Assembly: GCF_003319125.1 (NCBI RefSeq)
Contig: NZ_QOHG01000008.1
Coordinates: forward strand, 1-64,000
DNA length: 64,000 nucleotides
Direction of reading: 5' to 3'
DNA from: Blastococcus sp. TF02A-26
Lineage (GTDB): Bacteria; Actinomycetota; Actinomycetes; Mycobacteriales; Geodermatophilaceae
Shown here: positions 1 to 11,314 of the stretch, piece after piece
How the letters are laid out: each line of letters starts with the position of its first letter
Numbering within the stretch: position 1 is the stretch's first letter
Program-made: the position numbers and the translations under genes
Notes under the pieces: generated by a model
What the model saw: the letters and a program-made list of their open reading frames with translations, nothing else
Told to the model about the DNA's origin: nothing
Databases searched by the model: none

Positions 1-139
1 GGCTGATCCGCTCCCAGATGGGCTGGAACTGGAACCAGCCGGCGAACTCGTAGCCGACCTGGCCGCGGGTGACGGTGGCCTCCTCGTGGCCGATCCGCCG
101 CGGTGGGGTGCCGAGCCCCGCGGCGGCGGAGTAGACCAT
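1..139 (-). CDS. 5' end of an unidentified minus-strand gene, cut by the window edge
   Basis: Read on the minus strand from the ATG whose A is at 139, the first 46 codons are open to the window edge, and their third positions are nearly all G or C, as in real genes here. The overlapping plus-strand frames lack that bias. The peptide contains a Trp/Phe-rich stretch, GYEFAGWFQFQPIW. I do not recognise the family. No clear ribosome-binding site precedes the ATG, and the same codon bias continues about ten codons upstream with no usable NTG start, so the start is uncertain. It is divergent from the 2-hydroxyacid dehydrogenase at 175. Confidence 0.5.
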   Translation of the reverse strand, partial: MVYSAAAGLGTPPRRIGHEEATVTRGQVGYEFAGWFQFQPIWERIS

Positions 140-174
140 CAGCTGGGACTGCGCGGTCGTGTCGAGGTGTGCGG

Positions 175-1146
175 ATGACCGCGCCCACCGTCCTCGTGAC
201 GACCGACTACCTGCAGCCCGGTGACGAGGTGGACCAGATCCTGCGCGCCGCGGGGTACGCCACCCGCCACCGGCCCCTGCGCGGTCGGCGGGACCCCGAG
301 GACCTCGTGGCCGCGCTCGAGGGCGCGGTCGGCGCGCTCATCGCCAACGAGCCGGTCACCGCCGACGTCCTGCGGCGGTCGCCGGACCTCCGGGCGCTCG
401 TGCGCACCGGCGTGGGATACGACTCCGTCGACGTGGCCGCCGCGACCGAGGCCGGCGTCTCCGTCAGCAACCTGCCCGGGATCAACGCCGTCGCCGTCGC
501 CGAGTACACGATGGCGCTGCTGCTGGCACAGGCGCGCCGGCTGGTGCCGGTGGCGATCGGGGTCGCCGACGGTGGGTGGCCGCGCGAGGACGGCTCCGAG
601 CTGCGCGGCAAGGTCCTCGGGCTCAGCGGCTACGGGGCCTCCGCCCGGGCCGTCGTCCCGCTCGCGCGGGCCTTCGGGCTCACCGTCCTCTGCACCACGG
701 GCGTGCCGGCCGGGGAGCGCGGCGAGGCGGAGGTCGGGTTCGTGGAGCTCCCGGAGCTGCTGGCGGCGTCCGACCTCGTCTCCGTGCACACCGCCCTGAC
801 ACCGGCCACCCGGGGACTGCTGGACGCCGACGCGCTGGCGCTCATGAAGCCCACCGCGCACCTGGTCAACACCGCTCGCGGCGGCATCGTCGACGAGGCC
901 GCCCTCGCGGCCGCGGTCCGCGCCGGGCGGCTGGCCGGCGCGGCGCTGGACGTCACCGCGACCGAGCCCCTGCCGGCGGACAGCCCCCTGCGGGGTGTCG
1001 ACGGCATCACGGTCTACTCCCACCTGGCCGGGCAGACCGCCGAAGCCCGTCGCGCCGCCGGGACCGAGGGCGCCCGCGAACTCGTCGACGCGCTCGCCGG
1101 CCGGCCCCGGCACTCGCTGAACGCAGACCTGATCGCCCCGGAGTGA
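175..1146 (+). CDS. D-isomer-specific 2-hydroxyacid dehydrogenase (phosphoglycerate-dehydrogenase-like)
   Basis: This 323-residue protein has the family layout of a split substrate domain (about 1-105 and 290-323) around a Rossmann domain (about 106-288). The catalytic triad is visible: Arg235 in NTARGGIVDE, Glu264 in TATEPLP and His283 in SHLAGQT. Such enzymes reduce 2-keto acids or oxidise D-2-hydroxy acids with NAD(H). The dinucleotide loop reads GLSGYGASAR, so the third glycine of GxGxxG is missing, which is unusual. ATG 175 follows a GAGG and is preferred over an in-frame upstream start at 103, which would add 24 Arg-rich, non-family residues and overlap the divergent gene. The substrate is not predictable. 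Confidence 0.85.
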   Translation: MTAPTVLVTTDYLQPGDEVDQILRAAGYATRHRPLRGRRDPEDLVAALEGAVGALIANEPVTADVLRRSPDLRALVRTGVGYDSVDVAAATEAGVSVSNLPGINAVAVAEYTMALLLAQARRLVPVAIGVADGGWPREDGSELRGKVLGLSGYGASARAVVPLARAFGLTVLCTTGVPAGERGEAEVGFVELPELLAASDLVSVHTALTPATRGLLDADALALMKPTAHLVNTARGGIVDEAALAAAVRAGRLAGAALDVTATEPLPADSPLRGVDGITVYSHLAGQTAEARRAAGTEGARELVDALAGRPRHSLNADLIAPE

Positions 1147-1156
1147 CCCGGACGAC

Positions 1157-1178
1157 GTCGCGACACCCGGGTCGCGAC
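1157..1178. terminator. Hairpin after the hydroxyacid dehydrogenase
   Basis: Two copies of GTCGCGAC separated by ACCCGG form an 8-bp stem ten bases after the stop codon. There is no T-run, as is common for hairpins in GC-rich actinobacteria. It is a likely transcription end, but weak by itself. Confidence 0.45.
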
Positions 1179-1313
1179 CGGGCGCGGTGTGGCCGGGCCT
1201 GCGGTCACGTGCGCGTGATGCTCCGGTCGTGCCTGCGCGCGCCGGAGAGCGGCCCACGTCCGTCCCGGGGGTCGTCGGTGCCCGTCCGGCCGGGACGGCT
1301 CGCTCCCCGGCCC

Positions 1314-1319
1314 TAGGGT
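1314..1319 (+). promoter_or_regulatory. -10 element upstream of the SDR pair
   Basis: TAGGGT fits the actinobacterial TANNNT -10 consensus and recurs upstream of several genes in this window. It predicts a start near 1326 and a leader of about 45 nt ahead of GTG 1373, which also has a GAGAGGGA ribosome-binding site. Confidence 0.4.
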
Positions 1320-1372
1320 GCCGGTGATCGGCGACACACCGGCCGACGGAGGCGAGCGAGAGGGACGACGCT

Positions 1373-2116
1373 GTGGCTGAGCAGACCGGACAGACCGCAC
1401 TGATCACGGGGGCCGGGCAGAACGTCGGCGCGGAGACGGCCCGGGTGCTGGCCGCCCGCGGCATCACCGTCGGCGTCAACGACCTGTTCGCCGACCGGGC
1501 CGAGCGCGTGGTCGAGGAGATCCGCGCCGCCGGCGGCAAGGCCGAGCCGGTGGTCGCCGACGTGACCGACCTCGATGCCGTCCGCGAGGCGTTCGGGCTC
1601 TTCGGGCCGATCGACATCCTGGTCAACAACGCGGGGATCCCGATCACCGGGATCCAGATGAAGAAGTTCGTCGACGAGGACCCGGCCACCTGGAAGGCGT
1701 TCGTCGACCTCAACGTCTACGGCCCGATGAACTGCACGCACACCGCCCTGCCCGGGATGCTCGAGCGGGGCTGGGGGCGGGTCGTCACGATCAGCTCGGA
1801 GTCGGCCCGGGTGGGCGACAAGCTGATCGCCACCTATGCCGCCTCCAAGGGCGCCGGGCCGGCGCTGATGCGCTCGCTGGCCAAGGAGGTCGGCCGGCAC
1901 GGCATCACCTGCAACAGCATCTCGCTGGCCACCCAGAACAACGCCGGCATGGACGAGGCGTCCGACATGGCGCTCAAGCAGCTCCGCGCCTACGCGGTGC
2001 CGCGGCTGGGCAAGGGCAGCGACGTCGCCGCCGCGGTGGCCTGGCTGGTCAGCGAGGAGGCCTCCTGGGTCACCGGGCAGACCATCCCGGTCAACGGCGG
2101 CTACGCCACGAGCTGA
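1373..2116 (+). CDS. Short-chain dehydrogenase/reductase (FabG-like)
   Basis: This 247-residue protein is a classical SDR. It has the nucleotide-binding segment ITGAGQNVGAE near the N-terminus, the NNAG motif (VNNAGIPITG) and the catalytic YxxxK as YAASK after SSES. Its C-terminal PVNGGYATS is typical of 3-oxoacyl-ACP-reductase-like members. It catalyses an NAD(P)-dependent alcohol/ketone interconversion; the substrate is unknown. The start is a GTG with a GAGAGGGA element upstream. Only 6 bp separate it from a second SDR, so the two are probably one transcript. FabG proper is unlikely because no fatty-acid synthesis genes are near. Confidence 0.88.
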   Translation: MAEQTGQTALITGAGQNVGAETARVLAARGITVGVNDLFADRAERVVEEIRAAGGKAEPVVADVTDLDAVREAFGLFGPIDILVNNAGIPITGIQMKKFVDEDPATWKAFVDLNVYGPMNCTHTALPGMLERGWGRVVTISSESARVGDKLIATYAASKGAGPALMRSLAKEVGRHGITCNSISLATQNNAGMDEASDMALKQLRAYAVPRLGKGSDVAAAVAWLVSEEASWVTGQTIPVNGGYATS

Positions 2117-2122
2117 GCGACC

Positions 2123-2950
2123 GTGACCGAGCTCGTGGGCGACGTCGCCGTCGTCACCGGTGGCAGCAGCGGGATCGGCCGCGGGGTGGCCGGGTCCCTG
2201 GCGCGGCACGGCGCCCGGGTGGTGATCACCGGCCGGCGGGCCGACGTCCTCGAGGAGGCCGCCCGGTCGATCGGCGCGGAGGTGGGGGAGGACCGCGTCC
2301 TCGCCGTCCCCGGGGACGCGACCTCGTCGGCCGATGTCGCGGCCACCTTCGACGCGGCCGAGCGGGCCTTCGGACGGGTGGACGTGCTGGTCAACAACGC
2401 CGGTGGTGGGCCGCTGCGGCCGATCGCGGTCCTCGACGAGGACACCTGGGCCCAGGTCTTCACCGGCAACACCACGAGCGCGTTCCTCGCCATGCGGGAG
2501 TACATCCGCCGCCGCCCCGAGGGGCAGGCCGCCGGGGCGATCGTCAACATCAGCTCGGTCAACGGCGGTCTCGGCGGGGTGACCCCCGGGCACGCGGCCT
2601 ACTCCGCGGCGAAGGCGGCCCTCGACCAGCTGACCCGCGTGGCCGCGGCCGAGTTCGGCCCGCGCGGGGTCCGCGTCAACAGCGTCGCCCCGGGCGCCAC
2701 CCGCAGCGAGACGTTCTCCGACGCCGTCGTCGACGGGCCGCTCGGTCAGGCGTTCGCGGAGCGCACGCCGCTGGGCCGGGTCGCGGAGGCGTCGGACATC
2801 GCGGAGGTGGTGGCCTTCCTCTGCTCCCGTGCAGCGGCGTGGGTGACCGGTGTCGTGCTGCAGGCCGACGGCGGGACGCACCTGCTGGGCGTGCCCGACT
2901 TCCTCGACGTCATGGCGAGGTGGCGGCGGGACCGGCCGGCACAGCAGTAG
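2123..2950 (+). CDS. Short-chain dehydrogenase/reductase
   Basis: This 275-residue classical SDR has TGGSSGIG for cofactor binding, NNAGGG, the serine in NISSVNG and the catalytic YSAAK. It follows the preceding SDR with a 6-bp gap and a GTG start, so the two are co-transcribed and probably act in one oxidation or reduction sequence. The two proteins are clearly different, not a recent duplication. Its last 41 bp overlap tail-to-tail with the P450 on the other strand, so the transcripts converge. The substrate cannot be read from the sequence. Confidence 0.87.
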   Translation: MTELVGDVAVVTGGSSGIGRGVAGSLARHGARVVITGRRADVLEEAARSIGAEVGEDRVLAVPGDATSSADVAATFDAAERAFGRVDVLVNNAGGGPLRPIAVLDEDTWAQVFTGNTTSAFLAMREYIRRRPEGQAAGAIVNISSVNGGLGGVTPGHAAYSAAKAALDQLTRVAAAEFGPRGVRVNSVAPGATRSETFSDAVVDGPLGQAFAERTPLGRVAEASDIAEVVAFLCSRAAAWVTGVVLQADGGTHLLGVPDFLDVMARWRRDRPAQQ

Positions 2951-4274
2951 AGCGCTCGGCCGGTCGGCCGAGCGTGACCGGGAGGTGCTCGTAACCGCGC
3001 AGGATGATGGTGCGCCGCCGTGTCCCCCTGCCGGCGGGCGCGAGGTCGGGGAACCGCTCGAACAGCGCGCGCAGCGCCACCTCGCCCTCCATCCGGGCCA
3101 GTGCGGCGCCGAGGCAGAAGTGGATGCCGCTGGAGAACGCCACGTGGTCGCGCGCGTTGGCACGGGTGACGTCGAAGCGGTGCGGGTCCTCGAACACCTC
3201 CGGGTCCCGGTTGGCGGCGGCCAGTCCGAGCAGCACCAGCTCGCCCTCACGCAGCTGCACGCCCCGCACGGTGGTGTCCCGCTTGACCCGCCGTCCGGTC
3301 CGCTGCACCGGTGACTCGACGCGCAGCATCTCGTCGACGGCGTTGGGCCACAGCGACGGGTCGTCGACCAGCACCCGGCGCTGGTCGGGGTTCGCGAACA
3401 GCAGCGCAGCGCCGCTGCCGATGAGGTTGACCGTCGTCTCGAAGCCGGCGCCGAAGACCAGGGCGGCGGTGGCCACCAGCTCCTGCTCGGTGAGCCCGCT
3501 GCCGTCGTCGTCGGCCATGACCGCCAGCTGGGAGAGCAGGTCGTCGCCGGGGTCCTGCCGGAGCCGGCGCAGGTGCCCGCGGAACCAGGAGTCCAGCTCG
3601 GTGAGGTTGCGCTCGACGCTGCGGTGCGTCGTCCACGACAGGCCCATGTCGAGGCTCGGCGTGGCGCCGTCGCCCCAGGCGAGGAACTGTTCGCGCATGG
3701 CGACCGGGACGCCCAGCATCTCGGAGATGACCGTGACCGGCAGCAGGCTGGCGTAGCGCGCCACCAGGTCGACCGGCTGCCCGCCGGCGGCGTCGCGCTC
3801 GAGGTCGTCGAGGAGCTCCGCGGCGATCTCGCCGGTGCGGTCGCGCAGGTGCGCGACGGCGCGGGCGGTGAAGGCGCGGCTGACCAGCCTGCGGTAGCGC
3901 GTGTGCTCCGGCGGGTCGACGGCGAGCATGGACGGCGGGTCGATCGGGCCGATGCTCGGTCGCGGGCCGGCCAGCCGCAGCGCCTTGCCGAGCACCGGGG
4001 GGAGCGTGTCGGCGCGGTTCCCGCCGATCACCCCGAAGTCGTCGCTGCGCAGCACCTCGGTGCAGACGTCGTGGTGGACGCTGACCCGCGCGAACGCGCC
4101 GCCGGCGAACGGGGCCGCCGTCCGCAGCCGCTCGTAGCGCCCGTACGGGTCCTCGCGCACCGCCGGGTCGCTGAGCACCTCGGCGTCGGCGTTGCCGCGG
4201 CGGACCTGGGCGCGGATCGCCAGTCGCATCGCACCGTGGGTCGTGGCCCAGCGGACCGCACTGCGCACCGTCAC
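2910..4274 (-). CDS. Cytochrome P450
   Basis: This 454-residue P450 has an I-helix FGAGFETT (acid-alcohol pair Glu-Thr), ExxR as EMLR, and the heme-ligand loop [10 protein letters not shown] with the axial Cys. It is a soluble class I bacterial type needing ferredoxin and reductase, neither of which is adjacent. The GTG start at 4274 is fixed by an AGGAGG 8 nt upstream. The upstream in-frame extension lies antisense to or outside family homology and is rejected. It follows the two katG-terminator hairpins, so it probably has its own transcript. The substrate is unknown; the two convergent SDRs could act on its product. Confidence 0.92.
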   Translation of the reverse strand: MTVRSAVRWATTHGAMRLAIRAQVRRGNADAEVLSDPAVREDPYGRYERLRTAAPFAGGAFARVSVHHDVCTEVLRSDDFGVIGGNRADTLPPVLGKALRLAGPRPSIGPIDPPSMLAVDPPEHTRYRRLVSRAFTARAVAHLRDRTGEIAAELLDDLERDAAGGQPVDLVARYASLLPVTVISEMLGVPVAMREQFLAWGDGATPSLDMGLSWTTHRSVERNLTELDSWFRGHLRRLRQDPGDDLLSQLAVMADDDGSGLTEQELVATAALVFGAGFETTVNLIGSGAALLFANPDQRRVLVDDPSLWPNAVDEMLRVESPVQRTGRRVKRDTTVRGVQLREGELVLLGLAAANRDPEVFEDPHRFDVTRANARDHVAFSSGIHFCLGAALARMEGEVALRALFERFPDLAPAGRGTRRRTIILRGYEHLPVTLGRPAERSTAVPAGPAATSP

Positions 4275-4343
4275 GTCGGTCGCCTCCTGAGTCGGGGTGG
4301 GTGGGTGCTCACTGCCTACCGGACGCGTCCCCCGGACGCGCGC

Positions 4344-4374
4344 GGGGCGCCGACGGAGGTCCCGTCGGCGCCCC
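4344..4374 (-). terminator. Hairpin between katG and the P450
   Basis: A perfect 13-bp stem (GGGGCGCCGACGG and its complement) closes a 5-nt loop. It is the second of two hairpins downstream of the katG stop. Confidence 0.6.
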
Positions 4375-4396
4375 GGTGTGGCCGCTGTGGTGCCCA

Positions 4397-4419
4397 GGGC
4401 CGGCCGTGCAGGCCGGCCC
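4397..4419 (-). terminator. katG terminator hairpin
   Basis: GGGCCGGCC pairs with GGCCGGCCC around a GTGCA loop, starting 11 nt after the katG stop codon on the minus strand. Confidence 0.6.
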
Positions 4420-4429
4420 CGGGACCCGA

Positions 4430-7120
<2,691 letters not shown>

Positions 7121-7141
7121 TCATCCTTGCGCGATCCCAGT

Positions 7142-7158
7142 CCGGAATCAATCAAAAC
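7142..7158 (-). promoter_or_regulatory. FurA-box-like operator upstream of furA-katG
   Basis: On the minus strand this AT-rich island reads GTTTTGATTGATTCCGG. From memory it resembles the mycobacterial furA operator core TTGACT-ATTCC. It lies 26-42 bp before the furA start, where autorepression would occur, and stands out from the GC-rich background. Confidence 0.5.
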
Positions 7159-7234
7159 TTCGGGGACGTCGCCGCGTCGCCCCGATGAACGTCCTCGCTA
7201 TGGTCCCGGCCACATCCGCACGAGTGGAGGACTC

Positions 7235-7627
7235 ATGCAGCGCGTGCCGCTGGTCGACTATCTGGTGCTCGACGACGAGCCGCACCTCGTGGCCGCCGAG
7301 TGCACCGGCTGCGGCGCCCGGTACTTCGACCGCCGCAGCGCCTGCGCGAGCTGCGGGGAGCTGGACTTCCGCTCGGCGGACGTGCCGACCGAGGGCGAGC
7401 TGACCACCTTCACGATCGTGCAGTTCGCCGCCGAGGGCGTCGAGGTGCCCTTCGTGGCCGGTGTCGTCGACTGCGGCGGCACCAGCGTCAAGGGCAACGT
7501 CGTCAACACCCCGCCCGACCCCGAGCACGTCACGCTCGGCATGCGGGTGCGCCTGACCACGGTGCCGGTCGGCACCGACGCCGCCGGGACCGAGGCCGTG
7601 GGCTACGGCTTCGAGCCGGTTCCCTGA
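7235..7627 (+). CDS. Zn-ribbon/OB-fold (DUF35) acyl-CoA-associated protein
   Basis: This 130-residue protein has an N-terminal rubredoxin-like zinc ribbon (Cys23, Cys26, Cys37, Cys40) and a C-terminal OB-fold. Such proteins pair with SCP-x/Ltp thiolases or aldolases and help bind the acyl-CoA. The ATG at 7235 has a GGAGG 5 nt upstream. It is 12 bp before a thiolase-like gene, its expected partner. A longer ORF beginning upstream is an artefact because it runs through the furA promoter. The specific acyl-CoA is unknown. Confidence 0.85.
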   Translation: MQRVPLVDYLVLDDEPHLVAAECTGCGARYFDRRSACASCGELDFRSADVPTEGELTTFTIVQFAAEGVEVPFVAGVVDCGGTSVKGNVVNTPPDPEHVTLGMRVRLTTVPVGTDAAGTEAVGYGFEPVP

Positions 7628-7639
7628 GAGGAGCGCTCC

Positions 7640-8839
7640 GTGGCCGAGAACGTGTGGATCCTGGGCATCTCGATGACCCGGTTCGGCAAGCACCGGGACA
7701 AGGACACCCTCGACCTGGGCTCCGAGGCGGCGATCGGAGCCATGCGTGACGCCGGCGTCGGCATCGGCGACATCGGGGTGCTCGCGGCCGGGAACCTCAT
7801 CGGGGGCAACGGCTTCGGCCAGCTGCTGCAGAAGCAGATCGGGCAGACCGGCATCCCGGTCTACAACGTCGCCAACGCCTGCGCGACCGGGGCCACGGCG
7901 CTCCGGGTCGTGGTCATGGCGATCAAGTCCGGCGAGGTCGACACCGGCATGGCGGTCGGCGTCGAGAAACTGTCCGGCGCCGGCCTGCTCACCGGCAACG
8001 CGCGCAGGGAGGAGGGCGGGCACTGGGTGCGGGACGGGCGCTACGGCGCGGTCGCCCCGCTCGACGGCCGGATCGGCACCGAGACCATGCCGGGCGTCTT
8101 CGCCCAGATCGGCATGGAGTACGCGCACCGGTACGGGGGAGCGGACTTCGAGCTGTTCGCCCGGATCTCCGAGAAGAACCACGCGCACTCGACGCTCAAC
8201 CCGATGGCCGCCTACCAGAAGCGGCTCACCCTCGACGAGATCATGAACGACGTCATGATCGCCTACCCGAACACCCGGCCGATGTGCTCGGCCAACTGCG
8301 ACGGCGCGGCCGCTGCGGTGCTGGTGAGCGAGACCAAGCTGCGCACGCTGTCGCTGGAGCAGCAGCGCCGGGCGGTGAAGATCAGCGCCTCGGTGCTGAC
8401 CAGCGACCCGTGGACCGACGGCTGCCAGGTGCTGCCCGACATCAACACCCTGACCCGCCGGGCGGCGGCGACTGCCTACGAGCAGGCCGGCGTGGGCCCG
8501 GGCGACCTCGACCTGGTCGAGCTGCACGACTGCTTCGCCACCGCGGAGCTCGTGCACTACGACAACCTCGGTCTCTGCGAGCCCGGGGGCGCGGTGGACT
8601 TCTTCCGGTCCGGCGCTCCGTGGCGCGACGGCAGCACCCCGGTGAACGTCTCCGGTGGCCTGCAGTCCAAGGGGCATCCGGTCTCCGCCACCGGCATCGC
8701 CAACGTCTGGGAGGTCGCCACCCACCTGCGCGGCGAGGCCGGCGACCGGCAGATCGAGGGCGCGCGGGTCGGGCTGGCGCACGTCATCGGCCTCGGCTCG
8801 GCCTGCGGCGTCCACGTGCTGGAGAAGGCGGCGGCCTAG
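7640..8839 (+). CDS. Thiolase-family protein (SCP-x/lipid-transfer type)
   Basis: This 399-residue thiolase-fold protein has the nucleophilic Cys81 retained in NVANACATGATA, HDCFATAE, and a C-terminal SKGHPVSATG supplying the active-site His. A GTG start follows GAGAGGAGCGCTCC. It is paired with the upstream Zn-ribbon/OB protein, so the complex probably cleaves or forms a 3-ketoacyl-CoA. The retained Cys argues for true thiolysis, unlike the Cys-less fused homologue at 60598. An alternative is a non-decarboxylating lipid-transfer function. Confidence 0.85.
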   Translation: MAENVWILGISMTRFGKHRDKDTLDLGSEAAIGAMRDAGVGIGDIGVLAAGNLIGGNGFGQLLQKQIGQTGIPVYNVANACATGATALRVVVMAIKSGEVDTGMAVGVEKLSGAGLLTGNARREEGGHWVRDGRYGAVAPLDGRIGTETMPGVFAQIGMEYAHRYGGADFELFARISEKNHAHSTLNPMAAYQKRLTLDEIMNDVMIAYPNTRPMCSANCDGAAAAVLVSETKLRTLSLEQQRRAVKISASVLTSDPWTDGCQVLPDINTLTRRAAATAYEQAGVGPGDLDLVELHDCFATAELVHYDNLGLCEPGGAVDFFRSGAPWRDGSTPVNVSGGLQSKGHPVSATGIANVWEVATHLRGEAGDRQIEGARVGLAHVIGLGSACGVHVLEKAAA

Positions 8840-8903
8840 TCCTGTCCGCCGCGGTCGCCGCGCGCCAGGAAGGGTCCGGCCACCGCGACCGGAGGAGGAG
8901 GGC

Positions 8904-9377
8904 ATGACGGCAGATCCGCCGACCATCCACGACTGGGCGGGCGGCCGCCCCGCCTTCGAGCGCTGGCTCGGGCGCTACTACGACCTGGTGGAGGACGACG
9001 ACCTGCTGTCGCCGGTCTTCGGGGGGCGGGTGTCGCACCAGCACCGGCGCGACGTCGTCACCTGGTGGTGCGAGGTCATGGGCGGGCCGGCCGAGTACAC
9101 CGCCTCGCTGGGCGGCTACGCGAACATGCTGCGCCACCACCGCGACCTGGGGATCACCGCGGAGCAGCGGCTGCGCTTCGTCACCCTGCTCTCCCGTGCC
9201 GCCGACGAGGCCGGGCTGCCCGACGACCCCGAGCTCCGTGCCGCGCTCATGGGCTACGCCGAGTGGGGCACGCGGCTGGCGGTGCAGAACTCCGCCGAGG
9301 GCGCCGACGTCGTCGAGCACGCCCCGGTGCCGCGCTGGGGCTGGGGCGTCGCGCCGCCCTACCGGCCGGGCGCCTGA
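8904..9377 (+). CDS. Group II truncated hemoglobin-like protein
   Basis: This 157-residue protein has the truncated-globin core: an AFERWLGRYYDLVEDDDLL helix pair, VVTWWCEVMGG, and the F-helix-like NMLRHHRDLGIT carrying the likely proximal His. A C-terminal YAEWGTRLAVQNS is typical of this group. It probably binds O2 or NO and peroxide. The start is certain from GGAGGAGGAGG just upstream. It lies 64 bp after the thiolase and may share its transcript. It has a Pro-rich tail beyond the usual globin end. Confidence 0.75.
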   Translation: MTADPPTIHDWAGGRPAFERWLGRYYDLVEDDDLLSPVFGGRVSHQHRRDVVTWWCEVMGGPAEYTASLGGYANMLRHHRDLGITAEQRLRFVTLLSRAADEAGLPDDPELRAALMGYAEWGTRLAVQNSAEGADVVEHAPVPRWGWGVAPPYRPGA

Positions 9378-9423
9378 CGGTCGCGCGGAGCGAACCTTTG
9401 GTCCATTTCGCGGCGCCGAGCAC

Positions 9424-9429
9424 TAGTCT
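9424..9429 (+). promoter_or_regulatory. -10 element upstream of mmsA
   Basis: TAGTCT matches the TANNNT pattern and would give a leader of about 30 nt before ATG 9466. No convincing -35 is seen. Confidence 0.35.
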
Positions 9430-9465
9430 CGCGGCAGCCACGCCGCCGAGAACCGAGGTACAGCC

Positions 9466-10959
9466 ATGCCCGGAACCATCCCGCACTGGATCGACGGAGC
9501 TCTCCGGGAGAGCACCTCCGGCCGCACCGCGCCGGTCACCGACCCCGCGACCGGCGAGGTCACCGGTCAGGTCGTGCTGGCGTCGGTCGACGAGGTCGAC
9601 GCCGCGGTCGCCGCGGCGACGAGGGCGTTCCCCCTCTGGCGGGACATGTCGCTGGCCAAGCGGACGACGGTGCTGTTCGCGTTCCGGGAGCTGCTGAACG
9701 CCCGCAAGGGGGAGCTGGCGGAGATCATCACCGCCGAGCACGGCAAGGTCCTCTCCGACGCGCTCGGCGAGGTGAGCCGCGGCCAGGAGGTCGTCGAGTT
9801 CGCCTGCGGGGTGCCCCACCTGGTCAAGGGCGGCTTCACGGAGAACGCCTCGACCGGCGTCGACGTGCACTCGGTCCGCCAGCCCGTCGGGCCGGTGGCG
9901 GTGATCAGCCCGTTCAACTTCCCGGCCATGGTCCCGATGTGGTTCTTCCCCATCGCGATCGCCACCGGTAACACCGTCGTCCTCAAGCCGAGCGAGAAGG
10001 ACCCGTCGGCGGCGCTCTGGATCGCCGAGCTGTGGAAGCAGGCCGGCCTGCCCGACGGCGTGTTCAACGTGGTGCAGGGCGACAAGGTCTCGGTCGACCG
10101 GCTGCTGGAGCACCCCGACGTCAAGGCGGTGTCCTTCGTCGGGTCGACGCCGATCGCCCGGTACGTCTACGAGAACGGCACCCGCGCCGGCAAGCGGGTG
10201 CAGGCCCTCGGCGGGGCGAAGAACCACATGGTCGTGCTGCCCGACGCCGACCTGGACCTCGCCGCCGACGCCGCCATCAACGCCGGTTTCGGGTCGGCGG
10301 GGGAGCGGTGCATGGCGATCAGCGCGCTGGTCGCCGTCGGCGGGATCGGCGACGACCTGGTCGCGCGGATCGCCGAGCGGGCCGCCACGCTGCGCACCGG
10401 CGACGGACGGCGCGGCTGCGACATGGGGCCGCTGGTCACCCGGGAGCACCGGGACAGGGTGTCCTCCTACGTGGACGCCGGTGAGGCCGCCGGGGCCAAG
10501 GTCGTCGTCGACGGCCGCGAGGTGCGCCCGGACGGTGCCGCGGACGGGTTCTGGCTCGGGCCGACGCTGCTGGACAACGTCTCGACCGACATGAGCGTCT
10601 ACACCGACGAGATCTTCGGTCCGGTGCTGTCGGTGCTGCGGGTCGACACCTACGAGCAGGCGCTCGAGCTGGTCAACGGCAACGAGTACGGCAACGGCAC
10701 CGCGATCTTCACCAACGACGGTGGCGCCGCCCGGCGGTTCCAGAACGAGGTCGAGGTCGGGATGATCGGCATCAACGTGCCGGTCCCGGTGCCGATGGCC
10801 TACTACTCCTTCGGTGGCTGGAAGCACTCGCTGTTCGGCGACTCGCACGCCCACGGGACCGAGGGCATCTCCTTCTTCACCCGCGGCAAGGTCGTGACCT
10901 CCCGCTGGCTGGACCCCAGCCACGGCGGCCTGGACCTCGGCTTCCCGCAGAACGTCTGA
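9466..10959 (+). CDS. mmsA: Methylmalonate-semialdehyde dehydrogenase (CoA-acylating)
   Basis: This 497-residue aldehyde dehydrogenase is of the MmsA type. It has ISPFNFPAMVPMWFFP in the cofactor domain and the catalytic Cys in AGERCMAIS, with EIFGPVLSV and NEYGNGTAIF downstream. Members convert methylmalonate or malonate semialdehyde with NAD and CoA to propionyl- or acetyl-CoA in valine, thymine or inositol breakdown. The AGERCMAIS motif and the PMAYYSFGGWK tail are specific to MmsA over ordinary ALDHs. The start has CCGAGG upstream. It stands alone rather than in a valine operon; the gene at 10981 converges on it. Confidence 0.93.
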   Translation: MPGTIPHWIDGALRESTSGRTAPVTDPATGEVTGQVVLASVDEVDAAVAAATRAFPLWRDMSLAKRTTVLFAFRELLNARKGELAEIITAEHGKVLSDALGEVSRGQEVVEFACGVPHLVKGGFTENASTGVDVHSVRQPVGPVAVISPFNFPAMVPMWFFPIAIATGNTVVLKPSEKDPSAALWIAELWKQAGLPDGVFNVVQGDKVSVDRLLEHPDVKAVSFVGSTPIARYVYENGTRAGKRVQALGGAKNHMVVLPDADLDLAADAAINAGFGSAGERCMAISALVAVGGIGDDLVARIAERAATLRTGDGRRGCDMGPLVTREHRDRVSSYVDAGEAAGAKVVVDGREVRPDGAADGFWLGPTLLDNVSTDMSVYTDEIFGPVLSVLRVDTYEQALELVNGNEYGNGTAIFTNDGGAARRFQNEVEVGMIGINVPVPVPMAYYSFGGWKHSLFGDSHAHGTEGISFFTRGKVVTSRWLDPSHGGLDLGFPQNV

Positions 10960-10980
10960 CCCTCGCCGTCCGGGGCCGGG

Positions 10981-11298
10981 TCACGCCGGTCCGGTCCCGG
11001 GCGGAGGAGTCAGCTCGCGGGACACCGTCTGCTCGCCGAGGAAGAACGTCGGGTAGATCTCGAGCGTGAGCGAGTCCAGGAAGCGGGGGACGTCGACCTC
11101 CGGCGAGCGCAGGAACCGCTTGGCGTGCTCGGTGCTCGGGAACTGGAAGACGTTCATGACCTCCCGGCCGTCGTCGGTGGCCCGGTAGACCCAGTACGCG
11201 GTCACGTCCAGACGGGCGAAGCGGTCGGCGGACCGCTCGAGTTCCGCGACGTAGGAGTCGTAGTCCTCCACCGGGAAGATCGTCACCAGGTAGACCAT
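10981..11298 (-). CDS. Small conserved protein, possibly a dimeric alpha/beta-barrel
   Basis: This 105-residue protein has the pattern of short beta strands and amphipathic helices seen in ferredoxin-like dimeric barrels (MVYLVTIFPVEDYDSYVAEL, then EVMNVFQFPSTEHAKRFL). No catalytic motif is recognisable, so no function is assigned. The ATG at 11298 has AAGGAG upstream. It is downstream of a BFD-like ferredoxin on the same strand, with a 16-bp gap. Confidence 0.7.
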   Translation of the reverse strand: MVYLVTIFPVEDYDSYVAELERSADRFARLDVTAYWVYRATDDGREVMNVFQFPSTEHAKRFLRSPEVDVPRFLDSLTLEIYPTFFLGEQTVSRELTPPPGTGPA

Positions 11299-11314
11299 CG
11301 CTGCGCTCCTTCCG

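Noticed and set aside
103-174. 24-codon upstream extension of the 2-hydroxyacid dehydrogenase
   Set aside because: It is Arg/Pro-rich without family homology and overlaps the minus-strand gene; ATG 175 has a GAGG element.
2954-2973. GCTCGGCCG-GT-CGGCCGAGC palindrome just after the second SDR stop
   Set aside because: It lies inside the P450 coding sequence and may be chance in GC-rich DNA; it was not called a terminator.
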